The position numbers were made by a program, and so were the translations under genes. A stretch of 64,000 nt of DNA from JAXGXJ01 sp040772905 (lineage in GTDB: Bacteria; Actinomycetota; Thermoleophilia; RBG-16-64-13). Below are positions 1 through 8,438 of the stretch, one piece after another. Positions within the stretch are counted from its first letter, which is position 1. The number at the start of each line of letters is the position of its first letter. The stretch is from the NCBI GenBank assembly GCA_040772905.1, contig JAXGXJ010000012.1:29263-93262 (forward strand). The letters are read 5' to 3'. The notes beneath the pieces were generated by a model. That model saw nothing but the letters and a program-made list of their open reading frames with translations. It was not told the origin of the DNA and did no database searches.

Positions 1-1131
1 CGACTTCGTGACAGCCGGAAAGTCACAATACGTGAGCGAACCGACAATGAGCCTGGCCACTTGCTCGTTGTGGACGAGGATGGGAACAAGCAGCGCGGAT
101 CCGTTGAACCCTGGGATATCTTCAGGCCCCACGGACTGGTGTGCGGCCGGGTGCCTGGTGACTGTCTCCGACGGCAGCGGGTTGCTCATCGCACCCACGA
201 GAGTCTCGATCACCTCGCGACAGGCCCCTCTCTGGGCGATCGCCTGGTACGAATCGATCCCTGGGATTTTGAGATACGCACAACCGAAATCCACCCCCTG
301 AAGGCCGAAGGCCAAGTGGAGCGCTTGGCGCACCGCGCCGCGCACATCATTGGCTGAGAGGAGCGAGTTGTGTAGGTTCTGGAAGAGGTTGGCGAATTCC
401 TCCGCCCGCCTTTGCTCGGTGATGTCTTCCTCCAACTCCACGAAACCGAGCAGATCACCACGCGGATCGGGGATGGGATACGCGGTGATTCGGACTCTGT
501 ACTTGGTCCCGTCGTCTCGAATACCCCAAGTCTCCACGCTATGAGGCTGTCCCGTCGCAAGCGTTGCCACCCCAGGACAATGCGGGCAGACGTCGACACG
601 CCGCTCGAATTCCTCGTAGCACTTCTTGCCCAACATCTCCTTGGCAGGCTTCCTGAACAAACGCTCGTTTGTTCTGTTGACCATCATGATGTCGAAATCG
701 CTGGAGATCAGATTCATTCCTGGTTGGTTGTCGATGCCCGCGTCCATGAGGCCGGATGTTAGGGAGCGGATCGACGAATCCTCGATTTTGACCGGCCGAG
801 CGGCAGACAGAAGCGCACCATGCGACGCTTGGACATCGGGCCTGATTGCAGCGAGGTGCTCACGCAGGATGCTGATTCCCCCAGCGTAACCCAGCGCATC
901 AAGATGACGTTTCACGACCGTGGCCGGCATGGTGGGATCTTGTTCGAGGAGGGAGGCGATGCAGTGCTTGAACGGGTTCAGCAGAGATCCAGAGTTCCTG
1001 CCGTACGGAGTTGCCACCGGACAGTTCAGCAGTCTGTGGACAGTGTTCCGGCTAGCGTTGAGCTTGCGAGCGATGGCCCGCTCGGACAAGCCCTCTCGGT
1101 GTAGCCGATGGACCTCTTCCCAGCTCCTCAT
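1..1131 (-). CDS. IS21-type HTH / PAS / GAF fusion regulator (3' end outside window)
   Basis: One frame stays open on the minus strand from an ATG at 1131 to base 1 (377 codons, no stop); I checked every triplet for complementary stops. Residues 1-95 read like the N-terminus of IS21 IstA transposases: they begin MRSWEEVHRLHREGLSERAI, continue with ARKLNASRNTVHRLL (the recognition-helix region), then have a DPTMPATVV...GYAGG..ILREHL segment. No DDE catalytic core follows. Residues about 135-240 are a PAS domain with a CPHCPG cysteine motif at 182-187 and an ending of the VELEEDITEQRRAEE type. A GAF-like domain starts near 245 and leaves the window. The gene diverges from athL, so it is a good candidate for that operon's regulator; this is inference. 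A kinase or other output domain could follow beyond base 1. The DNA-binding and PAS calls are firm; the function is not known. Confidence 0.85.
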   Translation of the reverse strand, partial: MRSWEEVHRLHREGLSERAIARKLNASRNTVHRLLNCPVATPYGRNSGSLLNPFKHCIASLLEQDPTMPATVVKRHLDALGYAGGISILREHLAAIRPDVQASHGALLSAARPVKIEDSSIRSLTSGLMDAGIDNQPGMNLISSDFDIMMVNRTNERLFRKPAKEMLGKKCYEEFERRVDVCPHCPGVATLATGQPHSVETWGIRDDGTKYRVRITAYPIPDPRGDLLGFVELEEDITEQRRAEEFANLFQNLHNSLLSANDVRGAVRQALHLAFGLQGVDFGCAYLKIPGIDSYQAIAQRGACREVIETLVGAMSNPLPSETVTRHPAAHQSVGPEDIPGFNGSALLVPILVHNEQVARLIVGSLTYCDFPAVTKS

Positions 1132-1543
1132 CCGTCGCCTTTCGGTGCAGCGGTACCGCGGGCTTGGAGTGCAACGAAATGTGGTGAATGGCTCAGATTT
1201 CGTGGTGCACGTGGCTCACTTTACGGTGTTCGAAGTTGCCGCGTCAAGTTGGTGCTGAGCGGAACCGCAATCCTGCTCAGGCGACACAAAAGTTGGAGGA
1301 GATGCGCAACGTCGGGCAAGCAGTGGGCCATGGTGTCACCCGTGTTGGCTCGTTGAGCGCTTGTGCTGGCGTACACATGTTCTAACCTACGGAATGATAT
1401 TCCATTCAACGACACTACTTGCCAATCTTTGGTGATTGTAGTGACCACCCACTCGGCCAACAATGGACCCGGCGACGGACGACCTGTGGCCGCTCCGAAG
1501 CCTGCTGACGAAACGCTCTCATGGCAGATGCGGAGGTGGCTTC
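1132..1543. promoter_or_regulatory. Divergent regulatory region between the HTH-PAS-GAF gene and athL
   Basis: These 412 bp hold no convincing gene. They contain a perfect GGAAT-gat-ATTCC palindrome at 1391-1403, a stem with arms CACTAC (1413-1418) and GTAGTG (1438-1443) enclosing a second pair CAATC/GATTG (1423-1427, 1434-1438), and a CTGAGC/GCTCAG repeat at 1255-1260 and 1275-1280. The elements lie between divergently transcribed genes and are plausible operator or leader structures. I could not identify a clear -35/-10 pair. Confidence 0.5.
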
Positions 1544-4129
1544 GTGGGTGGCATTCAACGCTTCACCAATGGCACAACGGGCGGACCTGTCTGGGTATAC
1601 GTACAAGACGGTAGGATTCTGCGAATCACCCCATTGAACCTGGATGAGACTGATGCGCCATCGTGGAGCATAGAAGCAAGAGGAAGGGTCTTCTCGCCGC
1701 CGAGGAGGACGACCCTCGCGCCGCACGCCGTAGCCCAAAGGTCACTTGTCTACTCGCCGAAGCGCATTCTCACCCCTCTCAAACGGGTCGATTTCGACCA
1801 CAAGGGCGCCCGTAACATCCACAACCGCGGCGTCTCGGGCTACGAGCCCATCAGCTGGGAGAAGGCTCTGGACATCGTTTGCGACGAGATCACCCGGGTC
1901 AAGAGGGAAGTGGGCGCGGGTGGCATCATGAGCACCTGCTCCTCCCATCATCTGTGGGGGAACGTTGGGTACCGCCACAGCGCCTACCTTCGCTTCCTGA
2001 ATGTCCTGGGCATGTGCCACGCCGGCCACAACCCCGATAGCTGGGAAGGATGGCACTGGGGCGCGACCCACATGTGGGGCTTCAGTCACCGGCTGGGCAA
2101 TCCGGAGCAGTACGATCTTCTGGAAGACGCACTCAAGCACACCCAGATGATCGTCTTCTGGTCGTCCGATCCCGAGACGACCCACGGCATCTACTCGGGC
2201 TTCGAGAGCACCCCCCGCCGGTTCTGGCTCAAGGAACTCGGCGTCAAGATGGTTTTCGTAGACCCCTATTTCAACCACACCGCGGGTCTCATCGGGGACA
2301 AGTGGTTTTCGCCACGGCTGGGCACGGACGTGGCCTTCGGCCTGGCCATCGCCTTCACCTGGCTCGCCGAAGGAACGTACGACAAGGAGTACGTTGCACA
2401 GCGGACTCACCGCTTCGACGAGTGGAAGGCCTACGTGCTCGGGGAGACCGACGGCGTGCCCAAGACCCCCGAATGGGCGGAGACCGAGTCGGGGATCCCC
2501 GCGCGGGAGATCAGGGCCCTGGCCCGCGAATGGGGCAGCAAGAAGACTATGCTGGCGGCCGGCGGTCTCGGCGGCTGGGGCGGCGCCTGCCGGTCCGCCA
2601 CCGGCAACGAGTGGGCTCGCACCATGGTGGCGCTGGCGGCCATGCAGGGCATGGGCAAACCGGGCAGCAACATCTGGGGCACCACGCAGGGTGTTCCGGT
2701 CGACGAATCGTTCTTCTTTCCCGGCTATGCCGAGGGCGGTATCTCCGGCGATGTGGACAAGTCGGCCGCGGGATTCCGACTCGTATATCGCCTCTTCAAG
2801 GAAGGCAAAGGTGCCACCCGCAACACTCACGACTCGACTGAAGGCCAGGCTATCCCCCGGCTGAGCATCCCCGAAGCCATGATGCACGAGCGACTGCAGT
2901 GGAGGGGCAAAGGGTTCTGCGGCTCGTCCATCGAGTCGCAGCTTCAGAAGTACGAGTATCCGGCACCGGGTTATCCATTCATGGGCATGTACTACAAGTA
3001 TGGCGGATCCTTCATCGGGACGCTGACCGAGACCAATCGCTTCGTCAAGGCCTACCGGGAGGGCAAGGTCCCGTTCGTCGCTAACCAGGCCATCTGGTTC
3101 GAGGGTGAGACGAGGTTCGCGGACGTCATCCTGCCGGCTTGCACCAACTTCGAGCGATGGGACATCAGTGAGTTCGCCGGTTGCCAGGGCTATATCCCCG
3201 ACAACTACAACCAGGCGAACCACCGGATCGTCACCCTGCAGAAAAAGTGCATAGAGCCACTAGGCCAGTCGAAGTCCGACTACGACATCTATGCGGCCAT
3301 CTGTGAGCGCATGGGCGTTCATGACGAGTTCACCATGGGCGGTAAGTCCGACTACGAATGGGTCAAGGAGTACTTCCATTGCACCGACCTGCCCAGGCTC
3401 GTGAGTTGGGAGGAGTTCGAGAAAAAGGGCTACTTCGTGGTGCCCTTCCCAAAGAATCACACATCGACCCCGGCGCTGCGCTGGTTCGCTGAGGGCCGCA
3501 AGCGCGACACGCCGGACTGGGGACCCGCGCCAGGTGACACCGTCGGCACGGTCGGCCTGCAGACCCAGTCCGGCAAGATTGAGTTCGTCGCCTCAAGCTT
3601 GCTGAAAATGGACGTGGAGGACGCCGAGCGCCCACCGATGGGCCCGCAGTACATAGCCAGCTGGGAGGGCCACCGCACGACCGAGCTGTACAGCAAGTAC
3701 CCGCTGCAGATGGTCAGTCCGCACCCGCGCTTCAGCTTCCACACCATGGGTGACTCCAAGGAGAGTTGGATCAACGACGTCAAGGACCACCGAGTGCTCA
3801 TCGACGGCCACCGCTACTGGATCATGCGCCTGAATACCAAGGACGCGGCGGTTCGCGACATCAGGGAGAACGACCTCATCCGGGCCTTCAACGACCGCGG
3901 GTCGGTCATCCTAGCGGCACAGATTACCGAGCGCGTCCCCTCGGGTACAGTTCACTCCTACGAGTCATGCGCCGATTACCTGCCGATCGGGGAGCCGGGC
4001 AAGGCTGCCGACCGGGCCGGTTGCGTGAACCTATTGACGCCCAAACGCCACGTTACCCCGACCTCGATTGGCCAGGCTCCCAACTCGTGCCTTATCCAGG
4101 TGGAGAAATGGGAGGGACAAGCCTCATGA
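1544..4129 (+). CDS. athL: Pyrogallol-phloroglucinol transhydroxylase, large molybdopterin subunit
   Basis: This is a DMSO-reductase-family molybdopterin protein that resembles the Pelobacter acidigallici transhydroxylase large subunit throughout (TGGPVWVYVQDG, APSWSIEARG, RTTLAPH, NPDSWEGWHWG). Like that enzyme it has no N-terminal FeS cysteine motif and no Tat signal, so it should be cytoplasmic. With the GTG at 1544 as start the product is 861 aa (family about 875). His135, Arg144, Asp165-Ser166 and Tyr395 then fall nine residues before the catalytic His144, Arg153, Asp174, Mo-ligand Ser175 and Tyr404 that I recall for the Pelobacter protein. GTG 1544 is preferred over the ATG at 1463 because GGAGGTG (1532-1538) lies five bases upstream and the 27 extra residues look non-coding. 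It overlaps athB by ATGA. The family converts pyrogallol to phloroglucinol without net redox change; the true substrate could be another polyhydroxybenzene. Confidence 0.92.
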   Translation: MGGIQRFTNGTTGGPVWVYVQDGRILRITPLNLDETDAPSWSIEARGRVFSPPRRTTLAPHAVAQRSLVYSPKRILTPLKRVDFDHKGARNIHNRGVSGYEPISWEKALDIVCDEITRVKREVGAGGIMSTCSSHHLWGNVGYRHSAYLRFLNVLGMCHAGHNPDSWEGWHWGATHMWGFSHRLGNPEQYDLLEDALKHTQMIVFWSSDPETTHGIYSGFESTPRRFWLKELGVKMVFVDPYFNHTAGLIGDKWFSPRLGTDVAFGLAIAFTWLAEGTYDKEYVAQRTHRFDEWKAYVLGETDGVPKTPEWAETESGIPAREIRALAREWGSKKTMLAAGGLGGWGGACRSATGNEWARTMVALAAMQGMGKPGSNIWGTTQGVPVDESFFFPGYAEGGISGDVDKSAAGFRLVYRLFKEGKGATRNTHDSTEGQAIPRLSIPEAMMHERLQWRGKGFCGSSIESQLQKYEYPAPGYPFMGMYYKYGGSFIGTLTETNRFVKAYREGKVPFVANQAIWFEGETRFADVILPACTNFERWDISEFAGCQGYIPDNYNQANHRIVTLQKKCIEPLGQSKSDYDIYAAICERMGVHDEFTMGGKSDYEWVKEYFHCTDLPRLVSWEEFEKKGYFVVPFPKNHTSTPALRWFAEGRKRDTPDWGPAPGDTVGTVGLQTQSGKIEFVASSLLKMDVEDAERPPMGPQYIASWEGHRTTELYSKYPLQMVSPHPRFSFHTMGDSKESWINDVKDHRVLIDGHRYWIMRLNTKDAAVRDIRENDLIRAFNDRGSVILAAQITERVPSGTVHSYESCADYLPIGEPGKAADRAGCVNLLTPKRHVTPTSIGQAPNSCLIQVEKWEGQAS

Positions 4130-4959
4130 AGAAGTGGAACCTGGTCATCGATATCGCCCGATGCCACGACTGCAACGACTGCTTCCTGGCAGACAAGGAC
4201 GAATTCGTCGGTAACGACTTCCCGCCCTACTCATCCGCTCAGCCCTGGACCGGTCACCGCTGGATGAACATCGAACGAAAGGAACGAGGGCAGTATCCCA
4301 TCGTGCAGGTGGCCTATCTCCCCATGCCCTGCATGCATTGTGACGAGGCGCCTTGCTTGACCCCGGACGGTGCCGTCTACAAGCGGCCAGACAGCTTGGT
4401 GCTTATCGACACGGAAAAGGCCAAAGGTCGTCCGGAGATCGTGGACTCCTGCCCGTACGGCGCCATCTACTGGAACGAGGACCTGGAGCTGGCCCAGAAG
4501 TGCACGGGGTGTGCGCACCTTCTGGATGAGGGCTGGGTGGAGACCCGGTGCTCACAGGTCTGCCCCACCGGTGCGATTAAGCTTGTATTGGCCGAGGACG
4601 AGGAGATAGCTGAGTTGGTGGCACGCGAGGGGCTGCGCTGCTACAGAGAGGACCTGGGGACCAAACCCCGCGTTTACTACAAGAACCTCCATCGGTGGGA
4701 TAAGGCCTTTGTCTCGGGCAGCGTGACGTATGCCGACACGGACGAGTGCGCCGAGGGAGCGGTCATCACCGTAAAACGGGCAGGCTTGACGGTCGCTGGT
4801 GGAGCGACCAACAATTATGGTGAGTTCGTGGTGGATGGACTGGAGCACAACGAAACCTACGAGGTCATTGTGCAGAGGGAGGGCTATTCGCCTCATGCCA
4901 CCTCTGTTCACCTGCATGAAAGTCGCAATCTAGGACTGATTCTGCTGCAGAGAGCCTGA
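4126..4959 (+). CDS. athB: Transhydroxylase small FeS subunit
   Basis: A 277-aa ferredoxin-like subunit, close to the roughly 274 aa of Pelobacter AthB. Cysteine groups start with CHDCNDC at residues 13-19 and continue through PCMHCDEAPC, SCPYG, CTGCAHLL and CSQVCPTGA, the pattern for three [4Fe-4S] clusters. The phrases RWMNIERKERGQYP and LGTKPRVYYKNLHRWDKAFVSG are typical of this subunit rather than of DmsB. The last 75 or so residues (GAVITVKRAGLTVAGGATNN onward) form a beta-sandwich resembling Cna-B/transthyretin folds, as known for AthB. The ATG at 4126 overlaps the athL stop (ATGA), so the pair is translationally coupled. It passes electrons to or from the Mo subunit and stabilises it. 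Confidence 0.92.
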   Translation: MKKWNLVIDIARCHDCNDCFLADKDEFVGNDFPPYSSAQPWTGHRWMNIERKERGQYPIVQVAYLPMPCMHCDEAPCLTPDGAVYKRPDSLVLIDTEKAKGRPEIVDSCPYGAIYWNEDLELAQKCTGCAHLLDEGWVETRCSQVCPTGAIKLVLAEDEEIAELVAREGLRCYREDLGTKPRVYYKNLHRWDKAFVSGSVTYADTDECAEGAVITVKRAGLTVAGGATNNYGEFVVDGLEHNETYEVIVQREGYSPHATSVHLHESRNLGLILLQRA

Positions 4960-4973
4960 GGGACAGGACGGTG

Positions 4974-4995
4974 AGATCCCCGTGAGTCGGGGTCT
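4974..4995 (+). terminator. Weak hairpin after athB
   Basis: Arms AGATCCCCG (4974-4982) and CGGGGTCT (4988-4995) pair with one bulged base and a five-base loop. There is no T-tract, so this could be an attenuator between athB and the binding-protein gene, not a full stop. Confidence 0.4.
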
Positions 4996-5091
4996 TCGCT
5001 GCAAGGAAAGGGGGCTAGGACGGATACGGCTGCATCGAGTTGTAAGGGCGCGCAGGAGCTAGCCAACAGAGCACGGTGTCAGGGGGAAGAC

Positions 5092-6576
5092 ATGAAGGAT
5101 CATGAGGCGGACATCAGTACAAGCGTGACGAACGATGCCGGTACGACGTCCGGAAAGAGCGTTAGCCGCCGTGAGTTTTTAAGGCTCGCGGGGATTGCCG
5201 GGGTTGCGGTTGGAGTCGGAGGCAGTCTGGGAGGAGTCCTGGCTGGCTGCGGCGAGGACGCTGAGACCACGACCACGGCGGCTCCTGTGCAGACGACGGT
5301 GGCGCCCGTTCAGACGACTGAGGCAGAGACCGTCGGGACAACAGCTACTGCTGGTGAGCCAGCGGCTGGCAGGGAGATTCGCATCGGGTTTGTGGCACCT
5401 CTGACAGGAGGCCTGGCAAGCTTTGGTGTTGCTGACCGTTACTGCTTTGAGCGCTGGGAGGAAGTCGTCGCAGACGGCTGGGATTGCGGTGACGGTAAGA
5501 GGCATCCAATCAAGTTTCTCATGAAGGACAGCCAGTCTGACACCAACAGAGCTGCCCAGGTCGCAGGTGACCTGATTCTCAATGAGAAGGTCGACATCAT
5601 GATGGTGGCCTCCACTCCTGAGACAGTGAGCCCAGTGGCCGACCAATGTGAGGCCATGAGCATCCCCTGCTACAGTAACGATGCTCCTTGGCAAGCATAC
5701 TTCTTTGGCCGCGGAGCGAGCGTGGATACTCCCTTCAAGTGGACCTATCATCACTTCTGGGGTGTGGAAGACCTCATAGGGGTGTATCTGCCTGTTTGGG
5801 AGAAGTCGGGCACCAACAAGGTGGTTGGGGCCCTCTGGCCTAACGATTCCGACGGCAACGCGTTCTCGGATCCGGAAGGTGGATTCCCTCCGGCCATGAA
5901 AGCGGCCGGCTTCCGTTTGGTGGATCCCGGCCGGTACCCGAACGGCATCGAGGATTTCATCGCGCAGATCTCCATGTTCAAGAACGAAGGAGTCGAGATC
6001 ATAACTGGTGTGCCTATCCCACCTGATTTCACCAACTTCTGGAAGCAAGCGACTCAGCAGGGCTTCCAGCCAAAGATGGGTAGCATTGCCAAAGCCCTAG
6101 ACCTGCCGGCTGGAGTGGAAGCTTTGGGGGATGCCGGGAACAACTTCACGGTTGAGTGCCAATGGACCCCAAGGATGCCGTTCAAGTCATCTCTCACCGG
6201 TGAGACCTGTCAGCAGTTCGCCGATGAGTTCGAGAAACGCGCAGGTATTCAGTGGGCCCAGTATCTGCTGCACTACGCGGTGTTCGAAGTTGTGGGTGAC
6301 GCACTCAAACGGTGCGCTGACATCGACGACAAAGAAGCCATCATTGAGGCCATCGGTACGACCAAACTCGACACGCTTGCCGGGCCTGTCGATTTCACGG
6401 CTCCGATTGAGATGGGGACGATGCGGCCAGTGAAGAACGTCTACAGGTCTCCGCTGGTCTCGGGTCAGTGGGTGACGGGAGTGAGTGACAAGTATACGTA
6501 CGAATTCGTTGTAGTTGACAATACAAACTACCCCGGCATAGCGATTGACCAGGAGCTCAAGCTTCTCGAGTACTAG
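5092..6576 (+). CDS. Tat-exported lipoprotein, branched-chain-amino-acid-type solute-binding protein
   Basis: A 494-aa periplasmic-binding protein of the LivK/Peripla_BP_6 family (IRIGFVAPLTGGLASFG, then a two-lobed body). The N-terminus carries a twin-arginine motif SRREFLRL (residues 25-32), a hydrophobic stretch, and a lipobox LAGC with the lipidated Cys at residue 53. A Thr/Ala/Val-rich linker follows. It is therefore predicted to be exported folded by Tat and anchored as a lipoprotein. GGGGGA (5081-5086) lies just before the ATG at 5092. No permease or ATPase gene adjoins it; livH and the fused livMGF at 37.8-41.5 kb might be shared. Its place behind athLB suggests that it captures the aromatic substrate or signals its presence (inference). 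Confidence 0.9.
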   Translation: MKDHEADISTSVTNDAGTTSGKSVSRREFLRLAGIAGVAVGVGGSLGGVLAGCGEDAETTTTAAPVQTTVAPVQTTEAETVGTTATAGEPAAGREIRIGFVAPLTGGLASFGVADRYCFERWEEVVADGWDCGDGKRHPIKFLMKDSQSDTNRAAQVAGDLILNEKVDIMMVASTPETVSPVADQCEAMSIPCYSNDAPWQAYFFGRGASVDTPFKWTYHHFWGVEDLIGVYLPVWEKSGTNKVVGALWPNDSDGNAFSDPEGGFPPAMKAAGFRLVDPGRYPNGIEDFIAQISMFKNEGVEIITGVPIPPDFTNFWKQATQQGFQPKMGSIAKALDLPAGVEALGDAGNNFTVECQWTPRMPFKSSLTGETCQQFADEFEKRAGIQWAQYLLHYAVFEVVGDALKRCADIDDKEAIIEAIGTTKLDTLAGPVDFTAPIEMGTMRPVKNVYRSPLVSGQWVTGVSDKYTYEFVVVDNTNYPGIAIDQELKLLEY

Positions 6577-6586
6577 CCGCATGCTT

Positions 6587-6629
6587 GCGAGAGTCTCCGG
6601 CGTCGCCGCTAGGCGCCGGAGACTCTCGC
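6587..6629 (+). terminator. Intrinsic terminator, 16-bp perfect stem
   Basis: GCGAGAGTCTCCGGCG (6587-6602) pairs perfectly with 6614-6629 around an 11-base loop, immediately after the binding-protein stop. The downstream bases tccgttt give only a short T-run. Confidence 0.8.
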
Positions 6630-6720
6630 TCCGTTTGGGCAGGCAAAGGGCTGCGGTGGGCCGAGAGCGGTTTGAGGAATGATAGAGAGTATGGGACCAA
6701 CCAACCACAAGGAGTACCCC

Positions 6721-7518
6721 ATGCGTTTCATCGACGCGCACCTGCACACCGACATGATCGAGGACAAGCAGCTCCAGAAGCTCGTCATGATGGGCATGGA
6801 AGCCGCCATCGTCCCCAGCCCGCACATGTACCTGGGCTCCAAGACCGAGGAAGACGTCATCCTCATGTGGGACCGTTTCCTGGGCATGGAGACCACCACG
6901 GCCACCACCCTGGGATTCGAGCTCTTCACCTCGCTCTCCGTCCCGTTTTTCGGGGTGAACCCCACTGATGCCGAGAAGTGCCTGGCCAAGATGCCCGAGT
7001 ACCTGAAGGCCGACCGTGCCGTGGCCATCGGTGAGATCGGTCTCGACACCGGCACCGACTTCGAGAAGTGGCTCTTCCGCGAGCAGCTGCGTATCGCCAA
7101 GGACGCAGGGGTGCCTGTGATCCTGCACACCCCCATCCGTAACGCCCCCCAGAGCCAAGACGTGCTCCCGCAGGTGCTCGAGATCATAAAAGAAGAGAAG
7201 TTCCCCGTGGAGAAGTGCGTCTTCGACCACGCCTCCGAGCCCAACCTCGATTGGCGGGCCACCAACACCAAGAGCATGATCGGCCTCTCCATCTGCTGGG
7301 ACAAGATGCCGCCCGAGCCTGCTGCCCGATACGTCATCGACAACCCCGGCCTGCGCGACCGCCTCATCATCAACTCCGAGCTGGCCGGCGAGGGTAACGA
7401 TTACTTCATGGTGCCGCGCGTGATCCTGGCCATGAGGCTCATGGGCTTGGACAAAGCCACCATCGAGAAGGTGTGCTGGCACAATCCCAAGGACTTCTTC
7501 AAGCTGCCCGTGGAGTAG
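6721..7518 (+). CDS. TatD-like metal-dependent hydrolase (amidohydrolase superfamily)
   Basis: A 265-aa TIM-barrel hydrolase. The HxH metal motif is at the start (FIDAHLHTDM), with further family signatures AIGEIGLDTG (metal-bridging Glu region), VILHTPIRN, CVFDHASEPN and a late LIINSELAGEGNDYF segment. The ATG at 6721 is preferred to the one at 6679 because GGAG lies nine bases upstream and the family begins with MRFIDAH. TatD relatives hydrolyse phosphodiester, lactone or cyclic amide bonds. Ring-opening of a reduced trihydroxybenzene would fit the neighbourhood but is speculation. The gene lies between the transhydroxylase unit and the DmsCAB-like unit, 42 bases before the latter. Confidence 0.8.
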   Translation: MRFIDAHLHTDMIEDKQLQKLVMMGMEAAIVPSPHMYLGSKTEEDVILMWDRFLGMETTTATTLGFELFTSLSVPFFGVNPTDAEKCLAKMPEYLKADRAVAIGEIGLDTGTDFEKWLFREQLRIAKDAGVPVILHTPIRNAPQSQDVLPQVLEIIKEEKFPVEKCVFDHASEPNLDWRATNTKSMIGLSICWDKMPPEPAARYVIDNPGLRDRLIINSELAGEGNDYFMVPRVILAMRLMGLDKATIEKVCWHNPKDFFKLPVE

Positions 7519-7560
7519 AGTCTGGCAGACGGCCCCCTTCGAGACTAAGGAGTCACACAC

Positions 7561-8436
7561 ATGCAAAGAAGCCCGAACTGGCCTGCGCAGGCGTTTCTCG
7601 TGCTCTTCCCGGGCGCGGTCGGCTGCCTCTTGGGCGGTTTGATCCTCGATTCGAGTGGCGCGCAAGGTGGCTTTGTCATAGCCACGATGACAGTGGCCCT
7701 CGTGCTGGCTGTCGTGAGCGCGGCAGTTCCCGTGCTCGCCATCAAGAAGCCGCTACGTTCCTATCGTATGCTGAACGGCGTTGTCCGCTCACCCCTCAGC
7801 CGCCAGGTGCTTCTGGTCGGGTTGTTTCTCGTCATTCTTATCGTGGAATGGGCTCTGGCTCTCGCGGGCATCTTCGCGCCCTGGTTGGCCATCGTGACCG
7901 TGGTCCTGGGGGCGGGTGCTACCACGACGGCCGGTCTGACATATGTGCTTGGGGCGCAGCCGGCATGGAGGCACTGGGCCGAACCGGCGACCTTGCTGGC
8001 GGGGCTGCTCACGCTGGGGCTGCCGCTGGCGTTGGTAGTCGCCTTGGGATGGAGAGAGAGCTTGCTCGGCCTCAGTGTGGGACAGATCGTCTGTCTCGTC
8101 TTGGTGCTGGCTGGAGTGTGCATCCTGGGGCTTGCAGCCTACGCGAGGACGCGCTACCTGGCCAAGGGCGGCTTTGCCACAACCGAGACGCGCGCGCTCG
8201 TCGGTGGCCGCTACCGCTCGATACGTCAGGTAGGCCTTGTTCTGGCCGTGCTCGTGACCGGAGTCGGAGCTGCTGTCAGTTTCGCTTCGCCGTGGGTGAT
8301 TATCGTGGCGTTGGTCGCCTCGCTGGCGGGCCTATGGATGCTGAGATACCTCTTCTTCGTCACGGCGGCGCCCTTGAGTTGGAAGAGTGAGGTCCGCTGG
8401 ACTCTATCACCCGACGTCATCACCAAGGAGGCGTGA
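7561..8436 (+). CDS. DmsC-like membrane anchor of a molybdenum oxidoreductase
   Basis: A 291-aa hydrophobic protein with eight predicted transmembrane helices (approximately residues 10-28, 37-61, 80-103, 104-127, 142-162, 176-197, 223-242, 243-267). That number and length match the DmsC anchor family, which exchanges electrons with membrane quinones. It precedes genes for a molybdopterin subunit and a four-cluster ferredoxin subunit, so the order is anchor, catalytic, FeS, the reverse of the usual dmsABC order. AAGGAG and GTGACG at its 3' end couple it to the next gene. The anchor role is well supported by context; the sequence motifs alone are weak. Confidence 0.75.
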   Translation: MQRSPNWPAQAFLVLFPGAVGCLLGGLILDSSGAQGGFVIATMTVALVLAVVSAAVPVLAIKKPLRSYRMLNGVVRSPLSRQVLLVGLFLVILIVEWALALAGIFAPWLAIVTVVLGAGATTTAGLTYVLGAQPAWRHWAEPATLLAGLLTLGLPLALVVALGWRESLLGLSVGQIVCLVLVLAGVCILGLAAYARTRYLAKGGFATTETRALVGGRYRSIRQVGLVLAVLVTGVGAAVSFASPWVIIVALVASLAGLWMLRYLFFVTAAPLSWKSEVRWTLSPDVITKEA

Positions 8437-8438
8437 CG

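Noticed and set aside
1..1131. Intact IS21 insertion sequence
   Set aside because: Only the transposase-like HTH part is present, no DDE core or IstB gene, and the same frame continues into PAS and GAF domains.
1340..1365. Sigma-54 promoter upstream of athL
   Set aside because: GG and GC are correctly spaced (GG-N10-GC) but the rest of TGGCAC-N5-TTGC is not matched; too weak.
1742..3223. 493-aa minus-strand ORF inside athL
   Set aside because: It is a GC-rich shadow antisense to a certain gene and resembles no family.
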